Source: an uncultured Myxococcales bacterium
Lineage (GTDB): Bacteria > Myxococcota_A > UBA9042
Direction: 5' to 3'
NCBI GenBank assembly: GCA_903919145.1
Contig: CAIXGW010000189.1
Location: forward strand, 1-47,702
DNA length: 47,702 bases
The notes beneath the pieces were generated by a model that saw only the letters and a program-made list of their open reading frames with translations, was not told the DNA's origin and made no database searches. This document shows, in pieces, positions 7,922-17,486 of this stretch; positions within the stretch are counted from its first letter, which is position 1; each line of letters opens with the position of its first letter. The translations under genes were made by a program, and so were the position numbers.

Positions 7922-9187
7922 TTAGCGCAGGGACCGGTCGCCTGCGGGCTTGTCGAGCTCAAACGCGTCGTGCAGGACCCGCACAGCCAGATCGGCCATG
8001 TGCTCTGGCACCACCACCGAGATCTTGATTTCCGATGTGGAAATGAGCTGCAGGTTGATGCCGGCCTGGCCCAGGGCCTGAAAGCACTGCAGCGCCACGC
8101 CCGGCTGACTGCGCATGCCGGCGCCCACAATAGAGACTTTGGCGACCTGGTCGTCCACGCGGACTTCGCCAAAGCCCAGACTATGCCTGCGCATTTCCAG
8201 CAGCTCGACCGTGCGGCGGGCGCTGACTTTGGGGACGGTGAAAGACAGGTCGCAGAAGCCGTCCTGCGGCGCCGTTTGCACAATCACGTCCACGTTGACG
8301 GCGTCGGCGGCCAGCGGCGCAAACAGCTCGGCCGCGGCGCTGGGGCGGTCAGGCATCCGCGTGACCGAGACCCGGGCGGTGTTCTTGTCACAGGCGACAC
8401 CGGTTACGACCGCACCTTCAAGCCCTGCCAGCATTTCCCCTCCTTGCTCTCCGTCCAATTCCGGCAGCACCCAGCTGCCCGGACCGTCGACGAAAGTCGA
8501 TTTGCAGCAGATGGCGACCTTGTACTTGAGGGCAAACTCCACCGACCGCGCTTGCAGGACCTTGGCGCCCAGGCTGGCCAGCTCAAGCATCTCTTCGCAG
8601 GAGATCCTGTCGATGCGCCGCGCCTTGGGGCAGACGTTGGGGTCGGTGGTATAGATGCCGTCCACGTCCGAGTAGATCTCGCAAGCATCGGCCTGCACTG
8701 CGGCGGCCATGGCCACGGCCGACAGGTCCGAGCCGCCGCGGCCAAGCGTGGTGATGTTGCCGTTTTGATCAGCGCCCTGAAAGCCGGCAACGACCACAAC
8801 TTCGCCTCGCGCCAGGCAGTCTTGCACCGGGCTTGCGTCAATGGTGCGGATTCGCGCCGAGCCGTGGACGCTGTCGGTCACGATGTTGACCTGGTGGCCC
8901 AGAAAACTCCTGCACTCTTCGCCCAGCTCGCGCAGCGCCAGTGCCAGCAGGGCAATGGCCACTTGCTCGCCGGTAGCCAGCAGGACGTCGATCTCGCGGT
9001 CGCGCGGTCGCTGCGAGATCTGCCCGGCGAGCTTGAGCAGACGGTCCGTCTCGCCCGACATGGCCGAGACCACCACGACCACTTGGTTGCCGGCGCGGGC
9101 CGTGGCGGCGACCTTGCGGGCGACGTGCTGGATGCGCTCGATGGAGCCCATCGATGATCCGCCGTATTTCTGAACGATTCTAGCCAT
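7922..9187 (-). CDS. lysC: Aspartate kinase
   Basis: Phosphorylates aspartate, the first step to lysine, threonine, methionine and diaminopimelate. The 421 residues hold the kinase motif KYGGSSMG at 7-14, the [11 protein letters not shown] motif and the [14 protein letters not shown] loop, then two C-terminal ACT domains (about 265-421) that normally bind Lys/Thr. This is the usual monofunctional aspartokinase layout. The start [10 protein letters not shown] fits family N-termini; an in-frame ATG four codons upstream (9199) is possible, and neither has a strong ribosome-binding site. It lies 164 nt after cdaR on the same strand. Convergent with the HhH gene. Confidence 0.93.
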   Translation of the reverse strand: MARIVQKYGGSSMGSIERIQHVARKVAATARAGNQVVVVVSAMSGETDRLLKLAGQISQRPRDREIDVLLATGEQVAIALLALALRELGEECRSFLGHQVNIVTDSVHGSARIRTIDASPVQDCLARGEVVVVAGFQGADQNGNITTLGRGGSDLSAVAMAAAVQADACEIYSDVDGIYTTDPNVCPKARRIDRISCEEMLELASLGAKVLQARSVEFALKYKVAICCKSTFVDGPGSWVLPELDGEQGGEMLAGLEGAVVTGVACDKNTARVSVTRMPDRPSAAAELFAPLAADAVNVDVIVQTAPQDGFCDLSFTVPKVSARRTVELLEMRRHSLGFGEVRVDDQVAKVSIVGAGMRSQPGVALQCFQALGQAGINLQLISTSEIKISVVVPEHMADLAVRVLHDAFELDKPAGDRSLR

Positions 9188-9351
9188 GCGCAGGGCCATC
9201 AGCCGAAAAGTGGCTTGGAGGCTGGCCAACAAGTAACCGGCCAGTCAGTAGCGGTGGAATCTTCACTGGAGTGCGTCACAAATCATTGGCTGTGCAGCCT
9301 ATGGCCCGATCGGCGGACCCTGAAGGCGGACGATCGGCGTGAGCTCAGGCC

Positions 9352-10356
9352 CTATTTGGCCGGCGGTGTCTCTGGAGGCGCCGCCGCGCCGCCTTCAATT
9401 TGGCGCAACACGCTGAACTTGGCAAACGCAGCGGCGGGCGTCAGCATCAGCCCACGCACCGTGTGGACCTCGATCTTGACCGAGCTGTCTCCAGAGCGCA
9501 GCGGATGCGTCAAGTCAGCTACCAGCAGGTTTTCTGGCGGCGCATCGACAAACGCCCGCACCGCCGCGGCCAGCCCTTCGACTTTGACGTTGACCTCTGA
9601 GGGGTCAATGCTGCAACGCGAGTTTGGCGGGCAATTGCGAATGACCACCGGCTGGTTGGCCAGCACCCGTGCCAGCTCGGCTTCTTCGACGCGGATCTTC
9701 ACCGCCACTTCGTCAGGCTCAAAACGCACCCGCTCGTCGCCGCCGGCCAAGTGCGCATGGACCTGCATGTCCTTGTCGGCGCCGCTGATGTCGATTGGCA
9801 AAGTGCGGACGGCTGTCCAATGGCGCAGCCGACTGGCCGGCCCAGAGACGCGCACGCTGTCTGGCTGCAGCTGTGCATTGCGCGAGCTCACCCGAAAACC
9901 TGGCGCCGCTTGACCGCTCAGCACGATTTCGACAGGAAGGGTACGGGTTTCCAAGGCCTCCAGGCGCACGTCCAGAGAGGCTGGCTCTACTGCCACCACC
10001 TCAACCGCCATCAGCGGCGGCAGCTGGCTGAGCGCGCGTGGCTCAAAAACGTACCTCTCGCCGTCGCGGTAGGACGTCAGGTCAATGGACAGCTTTTTGG
10101 ATACATTGGCCTCGAGCTCGGCCAGTGCCACCCGCCGGCCGCGCACCCGCAGCCGCACCCGGTCGGGTAGCGAGCCCACATAGGCTTGACCAGCCGGTAC
10201 GCCGACCATCTGCACTGGCAGCGTCAACGTCACGTCCTGCACGCTGCTGCGCTGCACCGCCAGCTGGATGCCCACGGCCAAGACCAGCGACACCACCTTG
10301 AGCTGGGGGTTGACCGCAAACAGAGAGACGGTGCTGTGCCACAGGCGAAAGCGCAT
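9352..10356 (-). CDS. cdaR: YbbR-domain protein, CdaR-like regulator of diadenylate cyclase
   Basis: A 334-residue protein with a single N-terminal membrane segment (about 16-35, PQLKVVSLVLAVGIQLAV) and several extracytoplasmic YbbR-type beta repeats, for example around PDRVRLRVRG, PDSVRVSGPASRL and PSEVNVKVEG. CdaR proteins anchor in the membrane and modulate CdaA. The ATG at 10356 was chosen because AGGGGG precedes it; that ribosome-binding site overlaps the cdaA stop (10364-10366), so cdaA and cdaR are probably translated together. An upstream in-frame ATG at 10380 lies inside cdaA. The tail is Pro/Ala-rich. Confidence 0.85.
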   Translation of the reverse strand: MRFRLWHSTVSLFAVNPQLKVVSLVLAVGIQLAVQRSSVQDVTLTLPVQMVGVPAGQAYVGSLPDRVRLRVRGRRVALAELEANVSKKLSIDLTSYRDGERYVFEPRALSQLPPLMAVEVVAVEPASLDVRLEALETRTLPVEIVLSGQAAPGFRVSSRNAQLQPDSVRVSGPASRLRHWTAVRTLPIDISGADKDMQVHAHLAGGDERVRFEPDEVAVKIRVEEAELARVLANQPVVIRNCPPNSRCSIDPSEVNVKVEGLAAAVRAFVDAPPENLLVADLTHPLRSGDSSVKIEVHTVRGLMLTPAAAFAKFSVLRQIEGGAAAPPETPPAK

Positions 10357-10363
10357 GATCCCC

Positions 10364-11554
10364 CTACTCGTCGTCGCCATCGGTGTCGATGGGGGTAGAC
10401 AGGCCCAGGTCGGCGGGTTCCTCCTCTTCTTCAGCGCCGCGCTCTGGCAATTCGGCGCGGCTTGTCAGGCCCCCATCCGCCTGGGCGGGCGCTGCTGGCT
10501 GACCAGCGCTTGGCTCGTAACCCTTGGGCGACTCCAGTGCGGGGTCGTCTTCTTCGCCGCGATAGGCTTCGGCCGCAGCTTCGGCTTGGGGTTCGCGGCC
10601 TATCGGTTCGGTGCGCACGAGTTCTTGCAGGTCCAGCACCGGTGCCGGCGGGCGCGCCGCTTCATAGTCCACATCGGCGGCGGCGGGGGCCGGCTGAGGA
10701 CGGGCAGGCGCCGCACCTTCGGCGTGAAAGCTGATGCGCCGTCGCCACGATTGCTCGCGCCACGCCGCCATCTCTGGCTGTCCGCCCACCAGCAGCCGCA
10801 CGCGCTCGCGCAGGTCGGCCGGTGTCAGGTTCAGGTCTAGCTGGCCCATGTGCGCCAGCGAGCAGGTCGAGGTCTCTTCAGAGACCACAATGACGACGGC
10901 GTCGGTTTCGTCGGCCAGCCCCAGGGCCGCGCGGTGTCGCGAGCCCAAAGTGCCTGGAATGCCAGCGCCGCCGGCCAATGGCAAAAAGCAGGCTGCCGCA
11001 GCGATCCGTCCCTTCTGGATGACCACTGCACCATCGTGGGTTGGGCTCTTGTGGTCCGGAATGAACATGGCTAGCAGCAACTGCCACGACACGTCGGCGT
11101 CGATTTGGATGCCGTCTTCGACGTAGCGATCGAGAGGCGCCTGCTGCTCTACCACGACCAGGCCCCCCAAGCCGCGGCTACACAACTCGGCGCAAGTTCT
11201 GGTGATCTCGTCAATGATGTCGTTGGATAGCTGGGCGCGCTGCCCGCCCATCAGCGGCGACCGCAGCTTAGAAGAGAGAGCGCGGCGGATGTCCTCTTGG
11301 AACAACACCACCAGCAACACCGCAATGGAGCCGATGACCCGGTCGAGGATCCAGTAGACCGAAGGCAGGTCCAACACATCGTCGCGGCTGACAAAGTACA
11401 GGCCAATCAGGATGCCCAAGGCGGTCAGCAAGGCCCCCGACCGCGAGCCGCGCACCAGCAGCATCAGCTGGTAAATCAGCAGCGCCACCAAGCCCACGTC
11501 GAGAAGACGCCGCCAGTGCAGCCATTCTCCCAGGTCTGGCCAAGCCTCGAGCAA
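10364..11554 (-). CDS. cdaA: Membrane diadenylate cyclase (c-di-AMP synthase)
   Basis: Makes c-di-AMP from two ATP. The 396-residue protein has three N-terminal membrane segments (about 17-34, 40-56, 68-86), then a DAC (DisA_N) domain with both signature motifs, DGA at 174-176 and RHR at 206-208 in GSRHRAALGL. CdaA proteins are usually about 270-280 residues; here a further 120 residues, acidic and Pro/Ala-rich, follow the catalytic domain and look disordered. The start is a TTG with GGGGAG upstream; no better start exists in frame. It lies 27 nt after folP and is coupled to cdaR. Confidence 0.92.
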   Translation of the reverse strand: MLEAWPDLGEWLHWRRLLDVGLVALLIYQLMLLVRGSRSGALLTALGILIGLYFVSRDDVLDLPSVYWILDRVIGSIAVLLVVLFQEDIRRALSSKLRSPLMGGQRAQLSNDIIDEITRTCAELCSRGLGGLVVVEQQAPLDRYVEDGIQIDADVSWQLLLAMFIPDHKSPTHDGAVVIQKGRIAAAACFLPLAGGAGIPGTLGSRHRAALGLADETDAVVIVVSEETSTCSLAHMGQLDLNLTPADLRERVRLLVGGQPEMAAWREQSWRRRISFHAEGAAPARPQPAPAAADVDYEAARPPAPVLDLQELVRTEPIGREPQAEAAAEAYRGEEDDPALESPKGYEPSAGQPAAPAQADGGLTSRAELPERGAEEEEEPADLGLSTPIDTDGDDE

Positions 11555-11581
11555 CCACGACTCCCCGGGCTGGCAAGCCCA

Positions 11582-12451
11582 CTAACAAGATCCCATTCGC
11601 GGTGGCCAGACTGCAAGCGCGGTATCCAGCACCTGCCGCATCGCCGCCACCTGGTGGACGCGGACGAACGCTGCCCCCGCCCACACCGCCGCCGTCACCG
11701 CCGCTGCCGTGGCGAACTCGCGGTCCTTGGGCAGGTCAGCAGTGCCCGGCCGCGCGATCGCACGCAAAAACGATTTGCGCGAGGGGCCCAAGTACAACGG
11801 CAAGCCGAGCTTGGCAAGCGCAGGCTGGGGACGCAATAGCGCCAAATTCTGACCCACCGATTTGCCAAAGCCAATGCCAGGGTCGATCGCCAGCTGACTG
11901 CGGGCCACGCCAGCGGCCACCGCTCTGGTCACTGCGTCCTCTAACTCATTGGCAATTCTATGGATGGCCAGATCGTCGTCGGCGGGCCAGTCGGCCGTGG
12001 GCTGTGACCAACCCATGGCGCCGATCTGGTGGGGCATGTGCATCAGCACCCATGCAGCGTTGGCGCGCGCGACCACCTTGGCCATGTCGGGGTCAGAGAA
12101 TCCACTGACATCATTGATCATGACCGCGCCGGCTCGCAGGGCCTCGGCGGCCACCCGGCTGCGGCGAGTATCCACTGCCACTGGGATCGCCAGGGCCGCC
12201 GTGATCGCGCGCACCGCCGGCACCACCCGCTCCAGCTCTTGCTGCTCGCTGACCTCGGTAGCGCCTGGGCGGGTCGATTCGCCCCCCAAGTCCAGCAGGT
12301 CGGCACCTTGGTCCATCAGCAGCCGCGCCCTTGCCAGCGCCTGGCCCGGCTCCAGCAACTCACCGCCATCGCTAAAGGAATCAGGCGTGAGGTTGAGGAT
12401 GCCGACCAGCAGCGGGCGCTGAAGATCCAGCTCGCGCCCGCCCAGCCTCAT
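11582..12451 (-). CDS. folP: Dihydropteroate synthase
   Basis: Joins p-aminobenzoate to dihydropterin pyrophosphate in folate synthesis. The 289-residue protein has the family motifs in order: GILNLTPDSFSDGG near the N-terminus, LLDLGGESTRPGA, INDVSGF, DPGIGFGKS, LGPSRKSFL and a C-terminal VRVH. A strong ribosome-binding site (AGGAGG) precedes the ATG. It follows ftsH by 28 nt in the widespread ftsH-folP order and is followed by cdaA. Confidence 0.95.
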   Translation of the reverse strand: MRLGGRELDLQRPLLVGILNLTPDSFSDGGELLEPGQALARARLLMDQGADLLDLGGESTRPGATEVSEQQELERVVPAVRAITAALAIPVAVDTRRSRVAAEALRAGAVMINDVSGFSDPDMAKVVARANAAWVLMHMPHQIGAMGWSQPTADWPADDDLAIHRIANELEDAVTRAVAAGVARSQLAIDPGIGFGKSVGQNLALLRPQPALAKLGLPLYLGPSRKSFLRAIARPGTADLPKDREFATAAAVTAAVWAGAAFVRVHQVAAMRQVLDTALAVWPPRMGSC

Positions 12452-12479
12452 CCTCTACCTCCTAGGGATCTCGACCACT

Positions 12480-14423
12480 CTACCGAGGGAGCGGCTCAGG
12501 CAGGCCTGGCAGGCTGTCGGCCAGCGGGGCTGCCGGGCGCTTGGGCTCGTTGCGGGCCGCGTCGGCGCCGCCCTGGGTGGCGCGGTGGCGCGCTTGGGCC
12601 TCGCGGTTGGCGCGCAGCTCCTTGACGTCGCGACCGTCCATGGCCCAGTCGACTTCCTCGCCGTCCAGGGTCTCAAATTCCAGCAGGGCCTTGGTCAGGC
12701 GATCCAATTCAGCGCGGTGCTCGACCACAACGGCCCGCGCGCGCTGGTAATTTTCATCGACAATCCGCTTGATTTCCTGGTCGACCTGCACCGCTGTCGA
12801 CTCGCTGAAATTGGGCGCAGCGGTGAAGTCGCGGCCCAGAAAGGGCTCGCCGTGCTTCTTGCCGTAGGCCAAGGGGCCCAGGCGGCTCATGCCCCACTCG
12901 CACACCATCTGCCGCGCCAGCTCGGTGGCCCGCTCGATGTCGTTGGAGGCGCCGGTGGTGATCTCGCCCACCACTTCGTCCTCGGCGATGCGGCCGCCCA
13001 TCATAATGGCGATCAGATCATTGAGGTAAGACGCGCTGTGCGAGTGGCGGTCGCGCTCTGGCAGCTGCTGGGTCAGGCCCAGGGCGCGGCCGCGGGGCAC
13101 AATCGTCACCTTGTGCAGGGGGTCGGAGTGCTCGACAAACTTGCCGACCAGCGCGTGACCCGCTTCGTGCACGGCAGTGCTGCGCAGTTCGTCCGTGTCC
13201 AGCATCAGGCCGCGGCGCTCGGTGCCCATCAGCACTTTGTCTTTGGCGTTCTCAAAGTCGTCCTGGCCCACCACCTCGTGGTCGCGCCGGGCCGCCAGCA
13301 GGGCCGCTTCGTTGACCAGATTCTCCAGGTCGGCGCCGGCAAATCCAGGGGTTCCGCGCGACAGGGAGTCCAGATCAACCGTGGGACCCAGGGGCACTTT
13401 GCGCGTGTGTACCTTGAGGATCGCCAGGCGCCCCTTGGCATCTGGCGCTGGCACCACCACCCGACGGTCAAAGCGACCGGCGCGCAGCAACGCAGGGTCC
13501 AGCACGTCGGGGCGGTTGGTCGCGGCGACCAGGATGACTCCTGTATTGTTTTCAAAGCCGTCCATCTCGACCAGCAGCTGGTTGAGGGTCTGCTCGCGCT
13601 CGTCGTGGCCGCCGCCCATGCCCGCACCGCGATGCCGGCCCACAGCGTCGATCTCATCAATAAAGATGATGCACGGCGCAGACTTCTTGCCCTGCTCAAA
13701 CAGGTCGCGAACCCGGCTTGCGCCAACGCCGACAAACATCTCTACAAAGTCCGAGCCAGAGATCGAGAAGAAGGGCACCCCCGCTTCGCCCGCCACGGCC
13801 CGCGCCAGCAGCGTCTTGCCCGTGCCCGGCGAGCCCATCAGCAGCACGCCCTTGGGAATGCGGCCGCCGAGCTTGGTAAACTTCTTGGGGTCTTTGAGGA
13901 AGTGGATGATCTCTTCCAGCTCAGTCTTGCACTCGTCAATGCCGGCGACGTCGTCAAAGGTCACCTTGTTGGTCGCCTCGGTCATCATCTTGGCCTTGGA
14001 CTTGCCAAAGCTCATGGCCCGCGATCCGCCGGACTGCAACTGGCGCATAAAGAAGAAGAACAAGCCCAGCAACAGCAGCATCGGCAGCCACGTCGACAGC
14101 AGCGAGATCCACAGCGCGTTGGCGTCTTCCCTCTCATAGGTGATCTTGACACCGCGGGCGATCAGGTCCTTCTGAAACTCCTTGATGTCGCCGCTAGAGC
14201 GAAACGGCTTGCCAGAGTGGGTCACGCCAGAGATGTTCAGGCCGCGAATACTGACTTCGTCGATCCGATCGGCGTCGGCGACGTCTTTGGTGGCGGTGGC
14301 TTTGTGGATGAACTCGGTGAAGGTGATCTCGCTGCCCGCGGCACCGCTGCTCCAACTCGAGAAAACCACCACAACCAGCAGGATCAAGACTACCCATACC
14401 AGCATGCTGCGGTACTGCTTCAC
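12480..14423 (-). CDS. ftsH: ATP-dependent zinc metalloprotease FtsH
   Basis: Membrane-bound AAA+ protease for quality control of membrane and regulatory proteins. It has two membrane segments (8-24 and about 104-126) around a small periplasmic domain, Walker A GSPGTGKT at 197-204, Walker B IIFIDE at 252-257, the second region of homology [10 protein letters not shown] with the Arg fingers, and the zinc site HEAGH at 419-423. The 647-residue length is typical. A GTG start was chosen because AAGGAG precedes it at good spacing; an ATG lies six codons downstream. The C-terminal 40 residues are a Pro/Arg-rich tail. The gene sits between tilS and folP. Confidence 0.96.
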   Translation of the reverse strand: MKQYRSMLVWVVLILLVVVVFSSWSSGAAGSEITFTEFIHKATATKDVADADRIDEVSIRGLNISGVTHSGKPFRSSGDIKEFQKDLIARGVKITYEREDANALWISLLSTWLPMLLLLGLFFFFMRQLQSGGSRAMSFGKSKAKMMTEATNKVTFDDVAGIDECKTELEEIIHFLKDPKKFTKLGGRIPKGVLLMGSPGTGKTLLARAVAGEAGVPFFSISGSDFVEMFVGVGASRVRDLFEQGKKSAPCIIFIDEIDAVGRHRGAGMGGGHDEREQTLNQLLVEMDGFENNTGVILVAATNRPDVLDPALLRAGRFDRRVVVPAPDAKGRLAILKVHTRKVPLGPTVDLDSLSRGTPGFAGADLENLVNEAALLAARRDHEVVGQDDFENAKDKVLMGTERRGLMLDTDELRSTAVHEAGHALVGKFVEHSDPLHKVTIVPRGRALGLTQQLPERDRHSHSASYLNDLIAIMMGGRIAEDEVVGEITTGASNDIERATELARQMVCEWGMSRLGPLAYGKKHGEPFLGRDFTAAPNFSESTAVQVDQEIKRIVDENYQRARAVVVEHRAELDRLTKALLEFETLDGEEVDWAMDGRDVKELRANREAQARHRATQGGADAARNEPKRPAAPLADSLPGLPEPLPR

Positions 14424-14549
14424 TCGGACTCCTTGGGGTCTGCCCGAATTCAGCCTCCTGCGTTGGAGGTGCTGAAACAAGGCGCTGAAAGTAGGTGCTG
14501 CGTGACCCGGGGCAGCGAACTCCGCTGTGCAGAGCCCACACTACTCAGG

Positions 14550-15620
14550 TTAGTCTGCAGCCTGCGCTCGCGCAACGTCAGCGCGCGAAAACGTCCACAT
14601 CCCGCGGTCTCTGTGGGCTACCAGTTCGGCGATTTGCGTGGTCACAGGCCCACTTTGGCGCACAGCGGCGGCCACCTGCTCCACGGCGCGGTGGCCCGGC
14701 GCCTGCGCAGCCAACTGCGCACAGACCCAGTGCAACAGCGGCCCCAGGGCCGCCGGGTCGGCCGGGACCAGGGTCGCGGGCAACTGCAAAGATTGGCGCG
14801 CGACGTCCGCTGCAATGCCGCTGTGGTGCAGGGCCAGCCCCATCCAGATCTCCGCGGCTGCGACCTGATTCTGCAGGTGTTCCGCAGTTCTGGCCATGGC
14901 CCTGGCCGCACCGGGCATGGCCAGCTCTAGCGGCGGCAGCACCTGGGCGCGCAGGCGGTTGCGCAGGTGCTGCGGGTCGCTGTTGCTGGGATCGGTCCAG
15001 GCCGGCCGTCCGCCGAGCACGTGGGCTAGATCGCCGCGATCCAGGCACAGCAAGGGCCTTACCACGCCATCGCCGCGGCTGGCGCGGATCGCCGCCAGGG
15101 CCGGCACGCCCGCGCCGCGCGCGGCCCGCATCAGCCAAGTCTCGGCCTGGTCGTCGGCGTGGTGGGCTGTGGCAATCACGGTGCAGTCCAGTTCCACTTT
15201 CAGCTGCTGCAGCGCCTGATAGCGCAGCTGGCGGGCGCGCGCCTCTAGCTGCGGCCCCGGCGCCACAGCGACCCTCTCTACCCGCAGGGCCAGGCCGCGG
15301 GCCGCGCAGGCCTCTTGCACCAGGGCTTCAGCTTGGGCGCGGTCGGGCTGCAAGCCGTGGTCGATGAGCGCCACGGCCAGCTGGTGCCCCAGCGAGCGGC
15401 GCAGGTGGTCCAGCAGCAACAGCGCCGCCAGCGAGTCCGGCCCACCGGAGCATGCCAGCAGCACCCGCTGGCCCGGCTGCCACAGCTGGCGGGCGCGCAC
15501 GGCCTGTCGCACCGCCTGGGCCAGCTGGCGGCCGCGGGAATCGGGCCGGTAGCGCCAATCGACCGCCGCTGCAGCATTGCCGGGCACTGCGGGATCGCTG
15601 GGGTTGTCAGAGGAGTTCAT
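14550..15620 (-). CDS. tilS: tRNA(Ile)-lysidine synthase
   Basis: Modifies C34 of the tRNA-Ile that reads AUA. The 356-residue protein has the N-type PP-loop ACSGGPDS near residues 55-62, the motif ALIDHGLQ, and the TilS-specific [19 protein letters not shown] followed by RPLL and [11 protein letters not shown]. The C-terminal part is short and poorly matched to the E. coli protein, as in many smaller TilS forms. The ATG at 15620 was chosen over one 44 codons upstream (15752), which would run into the divergent mutase gene. It has no strong ribosome-binding site. First gene of the tilS-ftsH-folP-cdaA-cdaR run. Confidence 0.9.
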   Translation of the reverse strand: MNSSDNPSDPAVPGNAAAAVDWRYRPDSRGRQLAQAVRQAVRARQLWQPGQRVLLACSGGPDSLAALLLLDHLRRSLGHQLAVALIDHGLQPDRAQAEALVQEACAARGLALRVERVAVAPGPQLEARARQLRYQALQQLKVELDCTVIATAHHADDQAETWLMRAARGAGVPALAAIRASRGDGVVRPLLCLDRGDLAHVLGGRPAWTDPSNSDPQHLRNRLRAQVLPPLELAMPGAARAMARTAEHLQNQVAAAEIWMGLALHHSGIAADVARQSLQLPATLVPADPAALGPLLHWVCAQLAAQAPGHRAVEQVAAAVRQSGPVTTQIAELVAHRDRGMWTFSRADVARAQAAD

Positions 15621-15657
15621 GGGTTGGGGTAGCGTCTCGCGCACAAGGGCAACGTCG

Positions 15658-15687
15658 AGTATGCTGCTGCGCCGGCTCGATCTACAA
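15658..15687 (-). promoter_or_regulatory. Weak promoter candidate for the tilS-ftsH run
   Basis: Minus-strand TTGTAG (15687-15682) and CATACT (15663-15658) are 18 nt apart, in the 88-nt divergent gap between tilS and the mutase gene. The match to the sigma70 consensus is partial. Confidence 0.2.
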
Positions 15688-15708
15688 GCACGCTTCGGAG
15701 CATTCGCC

Positions 15709-17424
15709 ATGGCCCTAGAGAACCGCAACGCCCCCGTCTTGCCCGCCGACACCGCTTTGGGAGTGCCCGCGGAGACGCTGGGGCAGTCCGCCGACTCGCA
15801 GCTGCGCGCCTACAGCGAGGATCTGGCCAAAGCCAAGACCCACAAAGCGCAATTTCTGTCGCTGGACGCACGGCCAATGCCCGCGGCCTGTTTTCCGCCC
15901 GTCGCCGATGCGGCGTACTATCAGCAGCTGGGCGTACCGGGGCAGTACCCGTTTACCCGCGGCGTCCAGTCCAACATGTACCGCGGCAAGCCCTGGACGA
16001 TGCGGATGTTTGCCGGCTTTGGCTCGCCAGAAGACACCAACCGCCGCTTCAAGTTCTTGCTGGCCCAGGGCCAGACCGGCCTTTCGACCGCCTTTGATAT
16101 GCCCACGCTGATGGGCTACGACCCCGATCACGTGCTGTCTGAGGGCGAGGTCGGCCGAGAGGGCGTCTCGGTGTGCAGCCTGGATGACATGGAGAGGCTG
16201 TTTGGCGACATTCCCCTTGGTGATGTCAGCACTTCGATGACGATCAACGCGCCGGCCATTGTGGCGTTGGCGCTGTATGTCGCCGTCGCCGAGCGTCAAG
16301 GCGTGCCCTACGACCGCATCTCTGGCACCCTGCAAAACGACATCCTCAAAGAGTTTATTGCCCAGAAGGAGTGGATCAGCCCGCCGCGGCCGTCGATGCG
16401 GATCATCCGCGACATGCTGCAGTTCTGCACGCTCAAGCTGCCAAAATGGAACACGATCTCGATCTCGGGCTACCACATCCGCGAAGCCGGGGCCACCGCG
16501 GTGCAAGAGCTGGCCTTCACCCTGGCCGACGGCATTGGCTACGTGCAAGCGGGCATCGAAGCCGGCCTGGACGTGGACGCGTTTGCGCCGCGGCTGAGCT
16601 TCTTCTTTGACGTCCACAACGACTTTTTTGAAGAGATCGCCAAGCTGCGCGCCGCCCGCCGGCTGTGGGCCCGGATCATGAAAGAGCGGTTTGGCGCCAA
16701 GAACCCGCGGTCGATGATGCTGCGCACCCACTGCCAGACGGCCGGCGTGTCTCTGACCGCACAACAGCCCATGAACAATGTGGTCCGCACCACCTGGCAG
16801 GCCATGGCGGCAGTCCTTGGCGGCACGCAGTCGCTGCACACCAACAGCCTTGACGAGACCTATGCCCTGCCGACCGAGAGCTCTGCCAAGCTGGCCCTGC
16901 GCACCCAGCAGCTGCTGCTAGAAGAGTCCGGTGTGGCCAATGTGGTCGATCCGCTGGCCGGCTCCTACTTTGTAGAGCACCTGACCGATCAGATGGAGAC
17001 CGAGGCCTTGGTCTACATCAAGAAGATCGACGAGATGGGCGGTATCGTCCGGGCGATTGAGCTGGGCTATCCCCAAAAAGAGCTGGCAGAATCCGCATTT
17101 CGCTTTCAGCGCCGCGTAGAGACGGGCGAGCGCAAGGTGGTTGGCGTCAACGCCTACACCGAAGACAAGGCCGAGTCGATTCCGCTGCTGCACATCGACC
17201 ACGAGGTCGAGCGCAACCAGATCGCCCGCTGCAAGGCCCACAAGGCCGGGCGGAGCGCCGATGCCAGCGCGCGGGCCCTCAAGAACATCCACGCCGCCTG
17301 CCGCGATGGCAGCAACCTGGTCGAGGCGATCCTGGCTGGCGTCAAGGTCGGGGTCACGCTGGGCGAAGTCAGCGACGTGTTTCGAGAGGAATTTGGCGTC
17401 TACCGCGATCCCGCCTTTCTGTAG
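15709..17424 (+). CDS. Adenosylcobalamin-dependent acyl-CoA mutase, large subunit (isobutyryl-CoA mutase-like)
   Basis: The 571-residue protein is the TIM-barrel catalytic subunit of the methylmalonyl-CoA mutase family, without the C-terminal B12-binding domain, which must come from a separate small subunit outside this window. Family motifs include [44 protein letters not shown] and [11 protein letters not shown]. Two positions that set substrate choice differ from methylmalonyl-CoA mutase: Phe101 (in RMFAGF) where it has Tyr89, and Gln219 (in IAQKEW) where it has Arg207. Phe/Gln is the pair known from isobutyryl-CoA mutase. The spacing of 118 residues is the same in both families. So it is probably named methylmalonyl-CoA mutase by default but acts on isobutyryl/butyryl-CoA or a relative. 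Start by GGAG upstream of ATG 15709. Confidence 0.88.
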   Translation: MALENRNAPVLPADTALGVPAETLGQSADSQLRAYSEDLAKAKTHKAQFLSLDARPMPAACFPPVADAAYYQQLGVPGQYPFTRGVQSNMYRGKPWTMRMFAGFGSPEDTNRRFKFLLAQGQTGLSTAFDMPTLMGYDPDHVLSEGEVGREGVSVCSLDDMERLFGDIPLGDVSTSMTINAPAIVALALYVAVAERQGVPYDRISGTLQNDILKEFIAQKEWISPPRPSMRIIRDMLQFCTLKLPKWNTISISGYHIREAGATAVQELAFTLADGIGYVQAGIEAGLDVDAFAPRLSFFFDVHNDFFEEIAKLRAARRLWARIMKERFGAKNPRSMMLRTHCQTAGVSLTAQQPMNNVVRTTWQAMAAVLGGTQSLHTNSLDETYALPTESSAKLALRTQQLLLEESGVANVVDPLAGSYFVEHLTDQMETEALVYIKKIDEMGGIVRAIELGYPQKELAESAFRFQRRVETGERKVVGVNAYTEDKAESIPLLHIDHEVERNQIARCKAHKAGRSADASARALKNIHAACRDGSNLVEAILAGVKVGVTLGEVSDVFREEFGVYRDPAFL

Positions 17425-17486
17425 CCGCGCTCACAGCGCCCGTCCCACAGTTTGAGCGGCAGTCGGCCCTGGCTCCTGCGGTGCCC

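Noticed and set aside
9188-9351. Lysine riboswitch upstream of lysC
   Set aside because: The 164-nt gap has a few short inverted repeats but none of the conserved lysine riboswitch core that I could recognise.
12585-14930. Open frame of 781 codons on the plus strand opposite ftsH and tilS
   Set aside because: It is antisense to clear genes, has no family features and is the usual by-product of high GC third positions.
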